From NCBI GenBank assembly GCA_963731125.1, contig CAVSVP010000007.1, positions 744,001 through 808,000 on the forward strand: 64,000 bases of DNA, given 5' to 3'. Below are positions 8,840 to 18,083 of this stretch, one piece after another. The notes under the pieces were generated by a model. It was not told where the DNA came from, did no database searches, and saw only the letters and a list, made by a program, of their open reading frames with translations. The DNA comes from CAVSVP01 sp963731125. Lineage in GTDB: Bacteria > Pseudomonadota > Gammaproteobacteria > Competibacterales > Competibacteraceae. The number at the start of each line of letters is the position of its first letter. The first letter of the stretch is position 1. The translations under genes were made by a program, and so were the position numbers.

Positions 8840-9754
8840 ATGAAAGCTCAAAATATTCTAGAAACCATCGGCGATACTCCCCATGTCAAGATTAACCGCC
8901 TCTTCGATAAGCGCGTCGAGGTTTGGATGAAACTGGAACGTGCGAATCCAGGTGCAAGCATTAAAGATAGAATTGCACTATCGATGATTGAAGACGCAGA
9001 ACGTAAGGGCTTGATTAATAAAGATACCGTTATCATTGAGCCTACCTCTGGCAATACGGGAATTGGTCTGGCCATAGTGGCGGCCGCTAAAGGTTATAAG
9101 TTAATTCTCACCATGCCAGAATCGATGTCCATTGAGCGGCGACGCTATATGTCGGCCTTGGGGGCGGAGCTGGTGCTGACACCTAAGGAAAAAGGTATGG
9201 GAGGTGCCATCGAGAAAGCTCAGGAACTCTTGAGGCAAAATCCTAACTCCTGGATACCTCAGCAGTTTGAAAACCCGGCCAACGTGGAGATTCACCGGCA
9301 AGCGACGGCCCAGGAAATTCTAAAAGATTTTCCGGAGGGTATTGACTATCTCATCACGGGGGTTGGCACGGGCGGCCACATCACCGGGTGTGCTGAAGCA
9401 CTTAAGGAAAAATATCCACACCTTAAGGTCTTTGCCGTCGAGCCTGCCGCATCCCCGGTTATCAGCGGTGGCGAAAAGGGATTGCATCCCATTCAGGGGA
9501 TCGGCGCAGGTTTTGTTCCCAAAATCCTTAACAGAGAGATTCTCGACGGGGTGATCCAGGTCGAAAATGCGGAGGCATTTCAGTTTGCTGCCCGTTGCGT
9601 CAGGGAAGAAGGCATTTTCATCGGTATCTCATCAGGAGCTTCGCTGGCGGCAGTTCATAAAAAACTTCCGGAGATGGCTGATGGCAGCCGTATTCTGACG
9701 TTTTGTTATGATACCGGCGAGCGTTATCTTTCAATACCAGAGTTGTTCGATTAG
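8840..9754 (+). CDS. cysK: Cysteine synthase (O-acetylserine sulfhydrylase)
   Basis: PLP-dependent fold-type II enzyme making L-cysteine from O-acetylserine and sulfide. The PLP lysine is in ASIKDR (~residue 42), the substrate loop PTSGNTG at ~68-74, the phosphate-binding GVGTGG near 176-181, and the PLP-pyridine Ser in SSGAS. Length (304 aa) and the GLHPIQGIGAGF segment favour CysK over CysM, but separation on sequence alone is not absolute. The ATG at 8840 is preferred to the preceding GTG because AAAAGG (8827-8832) sits 7 nt upstream. Confidence 0.85.
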   Translation: MKAQNILETIGDTPHVKINRLFDKRVEVWMKLERANPGASIKDRIALSMIEDAERKGLINKDTVIIEPTSGNTGIGLAIVAAAKGYKLILTMPESMSIERRRYMSALGAELVLTPKEKGMGGAIEKAQELLRQNPNSWIPQQFENPANVEIHRQATAQEILKDFPEGIDYLITGVGTGGHITGCAEALKEKYPHLKVFAVEPAASPVISGGEKGLHPIQGIGAGFVPKILNREILDGVIQVENAEAFQFAARCVREEGIFIGISSGASLAAVHKKLPEMADGSRILTFCYDTGERYLSIPELFD

Positions 9755-9779
9755 CCCTTAGGTAGCTGGCCAGGGATGG

Positions 9780-10136
9780 TTAGTTTCTGTTTGAACCGTG
9801 GGTGTAGCGAATGATTTCGACTTTTTCTATGGTCACCAAGCCACCGCAGTCGGACTCTTCAAAAAGTTGGTTTAGCCTCGGAATAAAATCGTCAATTTTC
9901 ACCTCGCTATCGACAATTTCGATGATAATCGGCAAATCTGACGATAAATCTAGAATCTTTGCCGTATGTATCCGACTGCTGGGACCGTAGGAGAAAATGC
10001 CACGCCAGACCGTAGCGCCCGCCAATCCTGCTTTGCGCGCCGCTTTGACAATCACCTCATAAAGCGCTGTGTGTGCAATCTTATCGGCCTCACCAATAAA
10101 AATGCGTAATAATTTAGCTTGACCCTTTAATTCCAT
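9780..10136 (-). CDS. DUF190 protein, CrcB partner
   Basis: A 118-residue protein of the DUF190 family, which is regularly encoded beside fluoride channel genes. It has the ferredoxin-like/PII-like alternation of strands and helices, with KLLRIFIGEADK at the N-terminus and PIIIEIVDSE in the middle. Its gene starts 12 nt after crcB ends, on the same strand, so they form an operon. A nucleotide- or anion-sensing role is plausible for this fold but not established. Confidence 0.8.
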   Translation of the reverse strand: MELKGQAKLLRIFIGEADKIAHTALYEVIVKAARKAGLAGATVWRGIFSYGPSSRIHTAKILDLSSDLPIIIEIVDSEVKIDDFIPRLNQLFEESDCGGLVTIEKVEIIRYTHGSNRN

Positions 10137-10148
10137 AGCGGCTGCACC

Positions 10149-10541
10149 CTAGTACTTAAAAATCATTCTGATCACTAGTATACCCATGTAAAAACTAAGA
10201 AAGGCACCGCTAAAAGTGGCGAGAAAATACACGGAACCATAAAACAGTTCTCCTTCTCTTAGCAATTGCGCAAATTCAAAAATCATAGACGAGAGCGTCG
10301 TTAATCCTCCACAAAAACCCGTCGCTAGAAAAAGTCTTGTCTCTGGAGAGAGTATTTCCGTGTTTTCCGCAATCTGGGCAATAACGCCAATCACAAAACA
10401 ACCTATAAAATTGGCTAACAATGTTCCATAAGGCAATACGATGGAATACTGCTGTAAACCTAAGCTGACTGAGTAACGCAGCATGGCTCCTGCAAAACCA
10501 CCAACTCCCACATAAACAAAAGGCAACCAATTGCTAACCAT
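10149..10541 (-). CDS. crcB: Fluoride-exporting channel CrcB/Fluc
   Basis: A 130-residue membrane protein with four predicted helices, typical of the dual-topology fluoride channel. Signature motifs are GGFAGAMLRY near residues 14-23, GTLLANFIGCF at ~39-49 and GFCGGLTTLSS at ~76-86. These line the fluoride path and the central Na+ site in the family. It relieves fluoride toxicity at the inner membrane. I looked for a fluoride riboswitch in the upstream strand and did not see the conserved pattern. Confidence 0.88.
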   Translation of the reverse strand: MVSNWLPFVYVGVGGFAGAMLRYSVSLGLQQYSIVLPYGTLLANFIGCFVIGVIAQIAENTEILSPETRLFLATGFCGGLTTLSSMIFEFAQLLREGELFYGSVYFLATFSGAFLSFYMGILVIRMIFKY

Positions 10542-10636
10542 GGACTAATCCCAATTCTTGAACTTCATTGTTATTGCTTTCTCAAAGGATAGCATTTAAG
10601 ACGATGGTATTAACCGCTATGTCGATGTTATATCGC

Positions 10637-10730
10637 TCTGGAAGTTATTCCCAAAACACGCTGTTAATATATCCCTATAAGCTCGACTGCGGCATTCATG
10701 CCGCAGACGGTCTAGATAATAGCTTCCAGA
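10637..10730. repeat. Nested-palindrome dispersed repeat, copy 1
   Basis: The outer arms CTGGAAG...CTTCCAG enclose an inner hairpin TGCGGCAT-TC-ATGCCGCA. A second copy lies at 53933-54038. Between copies the outer stem changes on both sides (GG/CC to AA/TT), so base pairing is kept while sequence drifts. It sits just upstream of the DUF3011 gene. Confidence 0.65.
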
Positions 10731-10786
10731 TCAATACACCGGCACACACTTTCCTATTCAATATCAGTGGTAGGAGCGTAATAAAC

Positions 10787-11434
10787 ATGTATGACTTGCG
10801 GCGATTTTTTCAATTTTTTGTTATTTTCCTATTCTCTGTTTCCTTCGCAGCACCTTCCTTGGTACTGGCTGGCAACCAAAAGAAACGCATTGTCTGCGAA
10901 AGCAAGGATTACCGTTACGAGTACTGTCGAATCCCTACGCAAGGGCCTGTCAGACTAAAAGAAAAAATCTCACATTCACCCTGTATTGAAGGCAAAACTT
11001 GGGGCTACGACAGGCGGGGCGTCTGGGTCGATGAGGGATGCAGTGGAGTATTCGTCGTCGACCGCGAGCGGCGCAGCGATGGTGATCGAAACGGTGACGA
11101 TAAAGACGGTTTGGCTCGTTTCGGAGAGGCGTTGGCTAACCAGGACAAGTCTAACGATAAAAATCGACACAAAAGAGGCGATGTGCCGGATTGGGCCATC
11201 GGTACCTTCCGGGGTTACAACCCAGTTTATAATACAGATGTAGAATTGACGATTACCCCTAAGGGTAAAGCGGTTGGCTTTATAAACGGCGTGCGCAGAG
11301 AAGGCTACTATCGTAACAATCAGCTGCGGTTTGGCAACACTACGTTTTATCTGGACCGTGAACGCAATGGTTTTCGCACGACTCGAGCCGGTAATTCCCG
11401 CCACCAGGTCCGCTATCACCGGGTTCGTCAATGA
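10787..11434 (+). CDS. Secreted DUF3011-domain protein
   Basis: A 215-residue protein with a clear Sec signal peptide (residues 1-29, hydrophobic core FFQFFVIFLFSVSFAAPSL, cleavage near VLAG). A DUF3011 unit follows at ~33-85: cysteines in VCESKDYRYEYC and SPCIEGKTWGYDRRGVWVDEGC. A charged linker rich in Asp/Arg/Lys (~90-130) leads to a C-terminal beta-rich region. The start at 10787 is chosen because AGGAG lies 10 nt upstream; a longer frame from 10568 runs through a repeat and has no signal peptide. It is probably periplasmic or surface; function unknown. Confidence 0.7.
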   Translation: MYDLRRFFQFFVIFLFSVSFAAPSLVLAGNQKKRIVCESKDYRYEYCRIPTQGPVRLKEKISHSPCIEGKTWGYDRRGVWVDEGCSGVFVVDRERRSDGDRNGDDKDGLARFGEALANQDKSNDKNRHKRGDVPDWAIGTFRGYNPVYNTDVELTITPKGKAVGFINGVRREGYYRNNQLRFGNTTFYLDRERNGFRTTRAGNSRHQVRYHRVRQ

Positions 11435-11581
11435 GAGGGTAATTTCAGCGTGGTTCAAAAAAATGAGGAGTCCAGGCGTGACGTGGTTTTAATAGCCAAA
11501 AATTCGGTTGGCTCATGACAGAGTACCGTCTGTCCTGAGATAATTAGCACGATTCAGTTACCACGGTTTAATAAGCTTGCC

Positions 11582-12916
11582 ATGTCCACAATTCATTTAC
11601 CCATAAAGCGCCGCCGTTCCGTGGCCGTAAAGATAGACCACGTCAGCGTCGGTGGAAATTCACCCATTGTGGTGCAGTCGATGACCAACACCGATACCGT
11701 CAACGCTGCTGCTACTGCTGCACAGGTGGCCCAGCTAGCTAGAGCCGGCTCGGAGTTGGTGCGGATTACCGTTAATAGCGAGGAGGCGGCCCGTGCTGTT
11801 GCGGCGATCCGAGAGCGCTTGGATGCTCTGAACTTGAATGTCCCGCTGATTGGTGATTTTCATTTCAACGGTCACAAACTGCTTAGCAGGTATCCGGCTT
11901 GTGCCGAGGCGCTAGCTAAGTATCGCATTAACCCCGGTAACGTCGGCAAGGGTAAGAAAAAGGACGAGCAGTTTGCCGCTATCGTGGGACTTGCCTGCCG
12001 CTATGATAAACCCATACGCATCGGGGTAAACTGGGGTAGCTTAGACCAGGAACTGGTGGTACGGATGATGGATGAAAATGCACGCCTGCCTGAACCCCGG
12101 GAAACCGCCGAAGTGACTCGAGAAGCCATGGTGATTTCCGCTCTGAAAAGTGCCCAACGGGCTGAGGAAATCGGCTTGGCCCATGACAAGATTATTCTTT
12201 CCGTGAAGGTGAGCGGTGTCCAGGATTTGATTGCCGTCTATCGTAAGCTGTCCGAGCGTTGCGACTATCCGTTGCATTTGGGTCTCACCGAAGCCGGCAT
12301 GGGAACCAAGGGCATCGTAGCATCGACGGCGGCTTTGGCGGTGTTGCTGCAGGAAGGCATCGGCGATACCATTCGTATCTCTCTAACGCCGGAGCCGGGC
12401 GGCAGCCGTATCCAGGAGGTGCTGGTGGCTCAGGAGATTCTGCAGGCGATGGGATTGCGCTCGTTTACCCCCATGGTGATAGCCTGTCCCGGTTGCGGCC
12501 GCACCACCAGCGACTATTTTCAGAGGCTAGCCCAGAACATCCAGACGTATCTGCGCCAGCAAATGCCTGTCTGGAGTCAGCAGTATCCGGGCGTTGAGGA
12601 GATGACCGTCGCTGTCATGGGGTGCGTGGTCAATGGGCCTGGTGAAAGCAAGATGGCTAACATCGGAATCAGCCTCCCGGGTACCGGCGAACGGCCCGTG
12701 GCCCCGGTTTACGTCGATGGCGAAAAGACCGTGACTCTGAAGGGTGACAATATTGCCGGAGAGTTTCAGCAGCTTGTCCAGGATTATGTCGCTCGGAAGT
12801 ATGGGCGAGAAAACACGTTGCCTACTCAGCTTCTTCGACCCGGCAAACCAGGCGACCCTCGCCCAACAGCGCTTCCACCCGATCATCGTACTGAACCTGT
12901 TCTGCGCGACGAATAA
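11582..12916 (+). CDS. ispG: 4-hydroxy-3-methylbut-2-enyl diphosphate synthase
   Basis: Sixth step of the MEP isoprenoid pathway: reductive ring opening of MEcPP to HMBPP with a [4Fe-4S] cluster. The N-terminal TIM barrel includes VQSMTNTDT, GDFHFNGH and NPGNVG. Cluster ligands are in ACPGCGRT and the third Cys plus Glu in GCVVNGPGE. The last ~30 residues overlap the 3' end of xseA on the other strand (12822-12916) and do not resemble the usual IspG C-terminus, so the ancestral stop has probably been lost and the tail extended. Confidence 0.93.
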   Translation: MSTIHLPIKRRRSVAVKIDHVSVGGNSPIVVQSMTNTDTVNAAATAAQVAQLARAGSELVRITVNSEEAARAVAAIRERLDALNLNVPLIGDFHFNGHKLLSRYPACAEALAKYRINPGNVGKGKKKDEQFAAIVGLACRYDKPIRIGVNWGSLDQELVVRMMDENARLPEPRETAEVTREAMVISALKSAQRAEEIGLAHDKIILSVKVSGVQDLIAVYRKLSERCDYPLHLGLTEAGMGTKGIVASTAALAVLLQEGIGDTIRISLTPEPGGSRIQEVLVAQEILQAMGLRSFTPMVIACPGCGRTTSDYFQRLAQNIQTYLRQQMPVWSQQYPGVEEMTVAVMGCVVNGPGESKMANIGISLPGTGERPVAPVYVDGEKTVTLKGDNIAGEFQQLVQDYVARKYGRENTLPTQLLRPGKPGDPRPTALPPDHRTEPVLRDE

Positions 12917-14177
12917 CTTCCCCCTTGGGATGGTGCCGGACAATCGCATAACCACGTCCCAAGGTTTGTAAGGGGCTGACGGTATGCAGGGAATGTCCTG
13001 CCATTGCTAAGCGCTGGGCGTCCCGTTCCAGGCGGCGCCGCAGGGCCGCTTCCAGGCGCTGACTCAGAGCCTGCTGGCGTTCCTGTAGCCGTGCAATTCG
13101 TGGCCCCGGTGCAGCCAGACGCAATTGTGTCGCCAGTCCCATAACCCGGATTTGCAGGCGCTCCAGCTTGGTTGCTAAAATGCGCTGCAGGCGCTGTTCT
13201 ATTTCGTCTAAGCGTTGCACCTGAGGCTGTAGCCGGCGTCCCGGATGCTGTCGGACAAGACCTTGCTCTAGCCAAACGAGTTTTTGCTGGAATCTGTCCA
13301 GTTGCCGCCGCATGGTTATTTCCAGGCGTTCCTCCAGGCGGCTGAACCGGTGCAGCCATTCCATGCGATCTGGACTAACCAACTCCGCCGCTGCCGACGG
13401 AGTCGGAGCCCGCACGTCAGCGGCAAAGTCGGCGATAGTAACATCGATTTCGTGACCCACTCCACAGACCAGCGGAATAACGCAGGCGTGAATGGCGCGG
13501 GCAACCTCTTCTTCGTTAAAAGCCCATAGATCTTCCAGAGAACCGCCGCCGCGCACCAGCAGTAGCACATCACATTCCCGGCGCTGAGCGGCCAGCGCGA
13601 CAGCCTGGGCAATCTGTACACCAGCCTCCTCACCCTGCACAGCAACGGGATAAAGCAAGACGGGCAGAGCCGGAAAACGCCTTTGCAAAACGCTCAGTAC
13701 ATCGCGGATGGCCGCGCCGCTCGGCGAGGTGATGACGCCGACGCGACGAGGAAAGCGAGGTAGAGGACGCTTGTGTTCTACAGCAAAAAGGCCTTCTCGG
13801 TCCAGGCGTAGACGGAGTTCCTCATAGGCTCGCCGCAACGCGCCGTCGCCGGCTTCCTCCAAATGTTCTACAATGAGCTGATAATCGCCACGGGGTTCAT
13901 ATAAACTGAGCCGTGCTTGCACCAATACTTGCTGGCCATTGACAAGCTCTCCCCGCAGCAGCGTACTGCGATGACGAAATAAGGCGCAGCGCACCTGAGC
14001 TTTGGCGTCCTTTAAGGAAAAATACAGATGTCCGGAGACGGGTCGAGAAAGATTGGAAACTTCACCCTCTACCCAAAGCAGCGGAAAAGTATCTTCAAGC
14101 AGATAACGCACGCTTTGATTGAGCCGGGAAACAGTATAGACCTCTCGCTCCTGCGCAGGTCGTGCTAAGGTGGACAT
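12822..14177 (-). CDS. xseA: Exodeoxyribonuclease VII large subunit
   Basis: Large subunit of ExoVII, which degrades single-stranded DNA to acid-soluble oligonucleotides. An N-terminal OB fold (YTVSRLNQSVRYLLE, then VEGEVSNLSRP and SGHLYFSLKD) is followed by the catalytic core (ITSPSGAAIRDVL, RGGGSLEDLWAFN, GHEIDVTIADFAAD), a long coiled-coil region, and the C-terminal LGRGYAIV motif. The start at 14177 is favoured by GGTGAT 7 nt upstream; longer starts (14183, 14222) are open. The 3' end overlaps ispG convergently by 95 bp. The small subunit xseB is not here. Confidence 0.92.
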   Translation of the reverse strand: MSTLARPAQEREVYTVSRLNQSVRYLLEDTFPLLWVEGEVSNLSRPVSGHLYFSLKDAKAQVRCALFRHRSTLLRGELVNGQQVLVQARLSLYEPRGDYQLIVEHLEEAGDGALRRAYEELRLRLDREGLFAVEHKRPLPRFPRRVGVITSPSGAAIRDVLSVLQRRFPALPVLLYPVAVQGEEAGVQIAQAVALAAQRRECDVLLLVRGGGSLEDLWAFNEEEVARAIHACVIPLVCGVGHEIDVTIADFAADVRAPTPSAAAELVSPDRMEWLHRFSRLEERLEITMRRQLDRFQQKLVWLEQGLVRQHPGRRLQPQVQRLDEIEQRLQRILATKLERLQIRVMGLATQLRLAAPGPRIARLQERQQALSQRLEAALRRRLERDAQRLAMAGHSLHTVSPLQTLGRGYAIVRHHPKGEVIRRAEQVQYDDRVEALLGEGRLVCRVEEAE

Positions 14178-14250
14178 GGGCATGATCACCGTTAGTGAGT
14201 AAATCTGAAAAACTCCTCCCATACGCAGGAGTCTATGTAAATCTAAGAAG

Positions 14251-14279
14251 TTTACCTGGATATCAGCAAATTTTATAAT
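14251..14279 (+). promoter_or_regulatory. Putative sigma-70 promoter of guaB
   Basis: TTTACC (14251-14256) and a perfect TATAAT (14274-14279) are separated by 17 bp in the xseA/guaB divergent region. Transcription would start near 14286, ~30 nt before the guaB ATG. Sequence match only. Confidence 0.5.
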
Positions 14280-14315
14280 GTTAGATTAATTTTTGTTTTA
14301 GTCCCGAGACCCAAT

Positions 14316-15782
14316 ATGCGCATTATTCAAGAAGCCCTAACTTTCGATGATGTATTACTGCTTCCTGCATACTCATCCGTACTACCAAAGGACGTGAGTT
14401 TAAAGACCCAACTTACCCGGGGAATTACACTCAATATCCCGCTGCTTTCGGCGGCGATGGATACAGTCACCGAGTCCCGGCTTGCTATCGCCATGGCTCA
14501 GGAAGGCGGCATGGGTATTATTCACAAGAATATGTCAGTAGACCAACAAGCTGAAGAAGTGCGGCAGGTCAAAAAATTTGAAAGCGGTGTGATCAGTGAT
14601 CCCATTGTAACGTCTCCCGATGCCAGCATCCGCAATGTCCTGGAACTGACACGGGCCAATCATATTTCCGGGGTACCGGTAGTGGACGGTGAAGACTTGG
14701 TCGGTATCGTCACCAGCCGGGATTTGCGTTTCGAAACCAATATGGAAGCGCCGGTCAGCAGCGTGATGACCCCTCAAGAACGCCTGGTGACGGTACAGGA
14801 AGGTGCTGATCGGGAGGAAATCGTTGCCTTATTGCACAAGCACCGGATTGAAAAAGTGCTGGTGGTGAACGATAGCTTTCAGCTGCGCGGTATGATTACC
14901 GTTAAGGATATTCAAAAATCCACGGACTTTCCCAATGCCTGTAAGGATGGTTTAGGGCGTTTGCGGGTAGGAGCTGCAGTGGGCACTTCAGCCGATACGG
15001 CAGAGCGCGTGCAAGCTCTGGTGCAGGCTGGCGTGGATGTCGTGGTGGTGGATACGGCCCACGGTCATTCTGATGGAGTTCTCAGTCAAGTACGCCGGAT
15101 TAAGGAACACTATCCGCAACTGCAGGTTATTGGTGGCAATATCGCTACTGCTGCCGCTGCCAGAGATCTGGTGGAGGCCGGCGTTGATGCTGTAAAAGTG
15201 GGCATCGGACCCGGTTCCATCTGTACGACTCGTATCATTGCCGGAGTCGGTGTACCCCAGATTACTGCTGTGTTTAATGTCGTCGAAGGCTTACGAGATT
15301 TTGATATTCCGGTCGTCGCCGACGGTGGCATTCGCTACTCCGGCGATATGGCCAAGGCCGTTGCTGCCGGTGCCCATGCTATTATGGTCGGTGGTTTATT
15401 TGCGGGTACCGAAGAAGCTCCCGGAGAGGTCGAACTATACCAGGGTCGTTCCTACAAATCCTATCGGGGAATGGGATCACTGGGCGCCATGGCCGATAAG
15501 CACGGTTCCAGTGACCGCTACTTCCAACAACAAACTGACCGGATTGAGAAATTAGTGCCAGAGGGCATTGAAGGTAGGGTTCCCTATAAGGGCGGTCTTG
15601 CGGTGATCGTTCATCAATTACTGGGTGGTCTGCGCTCCAGCATGGGCTACGTAGGCTGCAGCAATTTGGAAGAAATGCGCACAAAACCGCAGTTTACCCG
15701 GGTGACCGCAGCCGGTGTACGAGAAAGCCACGTACATGATGTCGCCATTACCAAGGAAGCGCCTAACTATCGAGTTGATTAA
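14316..15782 (+). CDS. guaB: IMP dehydrogenase
   Basis: Oxidises IMP to XMP with NAD+, the committed step to GMP. 488 residues. The TIM barrel is interrupted by a tandem CBS (Bateman) module at ~91-205. The catalytic Cys is C303 in GPGSICTTR, and the flap motif YRGMGSLGAM is near 386-395. The C-terminal YVGCSNLEEM and HDVAITKEAPNY match the family. It is followed by guaA 112 nt downstream on the same strand, the usual guaBA arrangement. A promoter with consensus -10 lies upstream. Confidence 0.97.
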   Translation: MRIIQEALTFDDVLLLPAYSSVLPKDVSLKTQLTRGITLNIPLLSAAMDTVTESRLAIAMAQEGGMGIIHKNMSVDQQAEEVRQVKKFESGVISDPIVTSPDASIRNVLELTRANHISGVPVVDGEDLVGIVTSRDLRFETNMEAPVSSVMTPQERLVTVQEGADREEIVALLHKHRIEKVLVVNDSFQLRGMITVKDIQKSTDFPNACKDGLGRLRVGAAVGTSADTAERVQALVQAGVDVVVVDTAHGHSDGVLSQVRRIKEHYPQLQVIGGNIATAAAARDLVEAGVDAVKVGIGPGSICTTRIIAGVGVPQITAVFNVVEGLRDFDIPVVADGGIRYSGDMAKAVAAGAHAIMVGGLFAGTEEAPGEVELYQGRSYKSYRGMGSLGAMADKHGSSDRYFQQQTDRIEKLVPEGIEGRVPYKGGLAVIVHQLLGGLRSSMGYVGCSNLEEMRTKPQFTRVTAAGVRESHVHDVAITKEAPNYRVD

Positions 15783-15894
15783 GACGATTTTAACGATGCT
15801 CCCCTCGTGATTGATAACCTCTTTCCGAAAGCGCCCTTCGTTCACCAGTTGAATACAGCGGGTACAGCCGCTTTGAGCCTGCCATCGAGGACCC

Positions 15895-17475
15895 ATGATT
15901 GCCAGAGACATTCACGAAAACCGTATTTTGATTCTTGATTTTGGTTCTCAATATACGCAATTGATTGCGCGGCGGGTGCGAGAGATCGGCGTCTATTGCG
16001 AAATTTATCCCTATGACGCCAACGATTTTCAAATTAAAGCGTTTCATCCTAAAGGCATTATTCTTTCCGGGGGTCCGCAATCCGTCACGGTGTTGGAGGG
16101 TCCTCGTGTCCCGCAGACGGTATTTGAGCTGGGCATACCGCTGTTGGGTATATGCTACGGTATGCAGACCATGGCGGTACAACTGGGGGGACGCGTGGAA
16201 ACTTCGGGACAGCGGGAATTTGGCTACGCACAGGTCCGCGCGCATGCGCATTCCAGTTTGCTCAAGGACATTGAAGATCATACGAGTGCCGAAGGTTATG
16301 GCTTGCTCGATGTGTGGATGAGTCACGGTGATCGGGTAACGGCACTACCCGAGGGTTTTGTGCGCATCGCCGGCACCACCAGTGCGCCTCTAGCGGGTAT
16401 GGGCGATGAAAGGCGCCGTTGGTACGGCCTGCAGTTTCACCCGGAAGTCACTCATACCCGGCAAGGTGAGCGTATCCTGCGCCGCTTTGTACTGGACATC
16501 TGTGGCTGTGAAGCCTTATGGACCACCGGTAACATTATTGAAGACAGCATTGCCACCATTCGTTCCGAAGTGGGGGATGACGACGTTTTGCTAGCTTTGT
16601 CAGGGGGAGTTGATTCTTCGGTAGTGGCGGCTTTGCTCCATCGCGCCGTTGTCGAGCAGCTCACCTGTGTTTTTGTGGACTCGGGATTGCTGCGTCTGCA
16701 TGAGGGCGATCAGGTGATGACTACGCTCGCCGAGCATTTAGGAGTGAGAGTCATCCGGGTCGATGCCGAGGCCCGTTTTTTGAGCGCTTTACGGGAAATT
16801 ACTGACCCAGAGCAGAAGCGTAAGGTTATTGGTAATCTTTTTGTGGAAATTTTCGAGGAGCAGGCCGCTGTTCTGAAAAACGCTAAGTGGCTGGCCCAAG
16901 GAACGATTTATCCGGACGTCATCGAGTCAGCCGGCGCTAAAACCGGCAAAGCCGATATTATCAAGTCTCACCATAACGTGGGTGGCCTGCCGTCTGTCAT
17001 GCGACTAAAGCTGCTGGAGCCGTTACGGGAACTGTTCAAGGACGAGGTACGGCGGCTAGGCGTAGAATTGGGTTTGCCTTCGGAGATGGTTTTCCGTCAT
17101 CCTTTCCCAGGACCGGGTCTGGGTGTACGCATTTTAGGTGAAGTAACTAAGGAGTATGCAGACCTATTACGCTGTGCTGACGCCATTTTTATCGAGGAAC
17201 TGCGTGGGCATGGACTATACGATAAGGTCAGTCAGGCTTTTACGGTGTTTCTCCCGGTGCGCTCTGTCGGGGTTATGGGCGACAGTCGCCACTATGATTA
17301 TGTCGTTGCTCTGCGCGCCGTAGAAACCACGGATTTCATGACTGCTCACTGGGCGCATCTGCCTTATGAGTTCTTGGATCTGGTGTCACGCCGTATCATT
17401 AACGAAGTGGCTGGGATTTCCCGGGTAGTTTACGATGTCTCGGGTAAACCGCCGGCGACAATTGAGTGGGAGTAA
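15895..17475 (+). CDS. guaA: GMP synthase (glutamine-hydrolysing)
   Basis: Converts XMP to GMP with glutamine and ATP. The class I amidotransferase domain (1-200) has nucleophile C87 in GICYGMQ and the His/Glu of FHPEVTHT. The ATP-pyrophosphatase domain carries the PP-loop LSGGVDSSV near residue 233. The C-terminal dimerisation domain ends in the conserved SGKPPATIEWE. 526 residues, full length. Second gene of guaBA. Confidence 0.97.
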   Translation: MIARDIHENRILILDFGSQYTQLIARRVREIGVYCEIYPYDANDFQIKAFHPKGIILSGGPQSVTVLEGPRVPQTVFELGIPLLGICYGMQTMAVQLGGRVETSGQREFGYAQVRAHAHSSLLKDIEDHTSAEGYGLLDVWMSHGDRVTALPEGFVRIAGTTSAPLAGMGDERRRWYGLQFHPEVTHTRQGERILRRFVLDICGCEALWTTGNIIEDSIATIRSEVGDDDVLLALSGGVDSSVVAALLHRAVVEQLTCVFVDSGLLRLHEGDQVMTTLAEHLGVRVIRVDAEARFLSALREITDPEQKRKVIGNLFVEIFEEQAAVLKNAKWLAQGTIYPDVIESAGAKTGKADIIKSHHNVGGLPSVMRLKLLEPLRELFKDEVRRLGVELGLPSEMVFRHPFPGPGLGVRILGEVTKEYADLLRCADAIFIEELRGHGLYDKVSQAFTVFLPVRSVGVMGDSRHYDYVVALRAVETTDFMTAHWAHLPYEFLDLVSRRIINEVAGISRVVYDVSGKPPATIEWE

Positions 17476-17520
17476 TGCACTATCGGGTCTGCAAAGCAAC
17501 TGGCTGGATTCTGTAACTCT

Positions 17521-18036
17521 ATGCCTAACCGTGGAAGGATGAATGCCTTGAATGAACAGGATTGCCGGTGGTTGCAATATGCCTTGATCTTGGCGCAACG
17601 TGCGGCTGCGGAAGGCGAGGTGCCGGTCGGTGCCGTATTGGTGCACCAGGACAAGGTACTGGGGGAAGGCTACAACCGTCCCATCGCAGCCTGTGATCCC
17701 ACCGCCCATGCCGAAATTTTAGCCTTGCGCCAGGCGGCGACGCAAATTGGCAACTATCGACTGGTCAATAGCGTCTTATATGTCACCCTGGAACCCTGTC
17801 CTATGTGTGCCGGCGCCATTGTTCATGCCCGGGTCGGGCGTGTGGTGTTCGGCGCACGTGACCCTCGAGCCGGAGCCTGTGGAACCGTATTTAACATACT
17901 GCAAGCGGATTCTCTCAATCATCACGCCATTGTCGAGGGCGGTTTGTTTGCACAAGCCTGCGGTGAATTGCTGCAGTCTTTTTTTCGTGCACGGCGTGGC
18001 AAGCGCGATGACGCTTGTGTTTTGCTGCATCACTGA
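17521..18036 (+). CDS. tadA: tRNA-specific adenosine deaminase
   Basis: Converts A34 of tRNA-Arg(ACG) to inosine. Zinc-dependent deaminase fold: HAE (63-65, catalytic Glu and Zn His) and PCPMC (92-96, two Zn cysteines). The following VHARVGRVVFGARDPRAGA is characteristic of TadA. It starts 45 nt after guaA; a second in-frame ATG at 17539 is a possible alternative start. The ORF ends before a terminator-like hairpin. Confidence 0.93.
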   Translation: MPNRGRMNALNEQDCRWLQYALILAQRAAAEGEVPVGAVLVHQDKVLGEGYNRPIAACDPTAHAEILALRQAATQIGNYRLVNSVLYVTLEPCPMCAGAIVHARVGRVVFGARDPRAGACGTVFNILQADSLNHHAIVEGGLFAQACGELLQSFFRARRGKRDDACVLLHH

Positions 18037-18059
18037 AAGCTGCAGCACCGTCGATGATG

Positions 18060-18083
18060 AAATCGCTTTCACGGCGATTTTTT
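18060..18083 (+). terminator. Rho-independent terminator after tadA
   Basis: AAATCGC (18060-18066) pairs with GCGATTT (18074-18080) across a 7-nt loop, followed by a run of T to 18083. It lies 24 nt after the tadA stop. Confidence 0.6.

Noticed and set aside
10542..10640. Fluoride riboswitch upstream of crcB
   Set aside because: The conserved pattern expected on the minus strand was not found in the short upstream region.
10976..11458. 160-codon ORF on the minus strand
   Set aside because: Antisense to the DUF3011 secreted protein, which has a signal peptide and ribosome site; the antisense product has no recognisable features.
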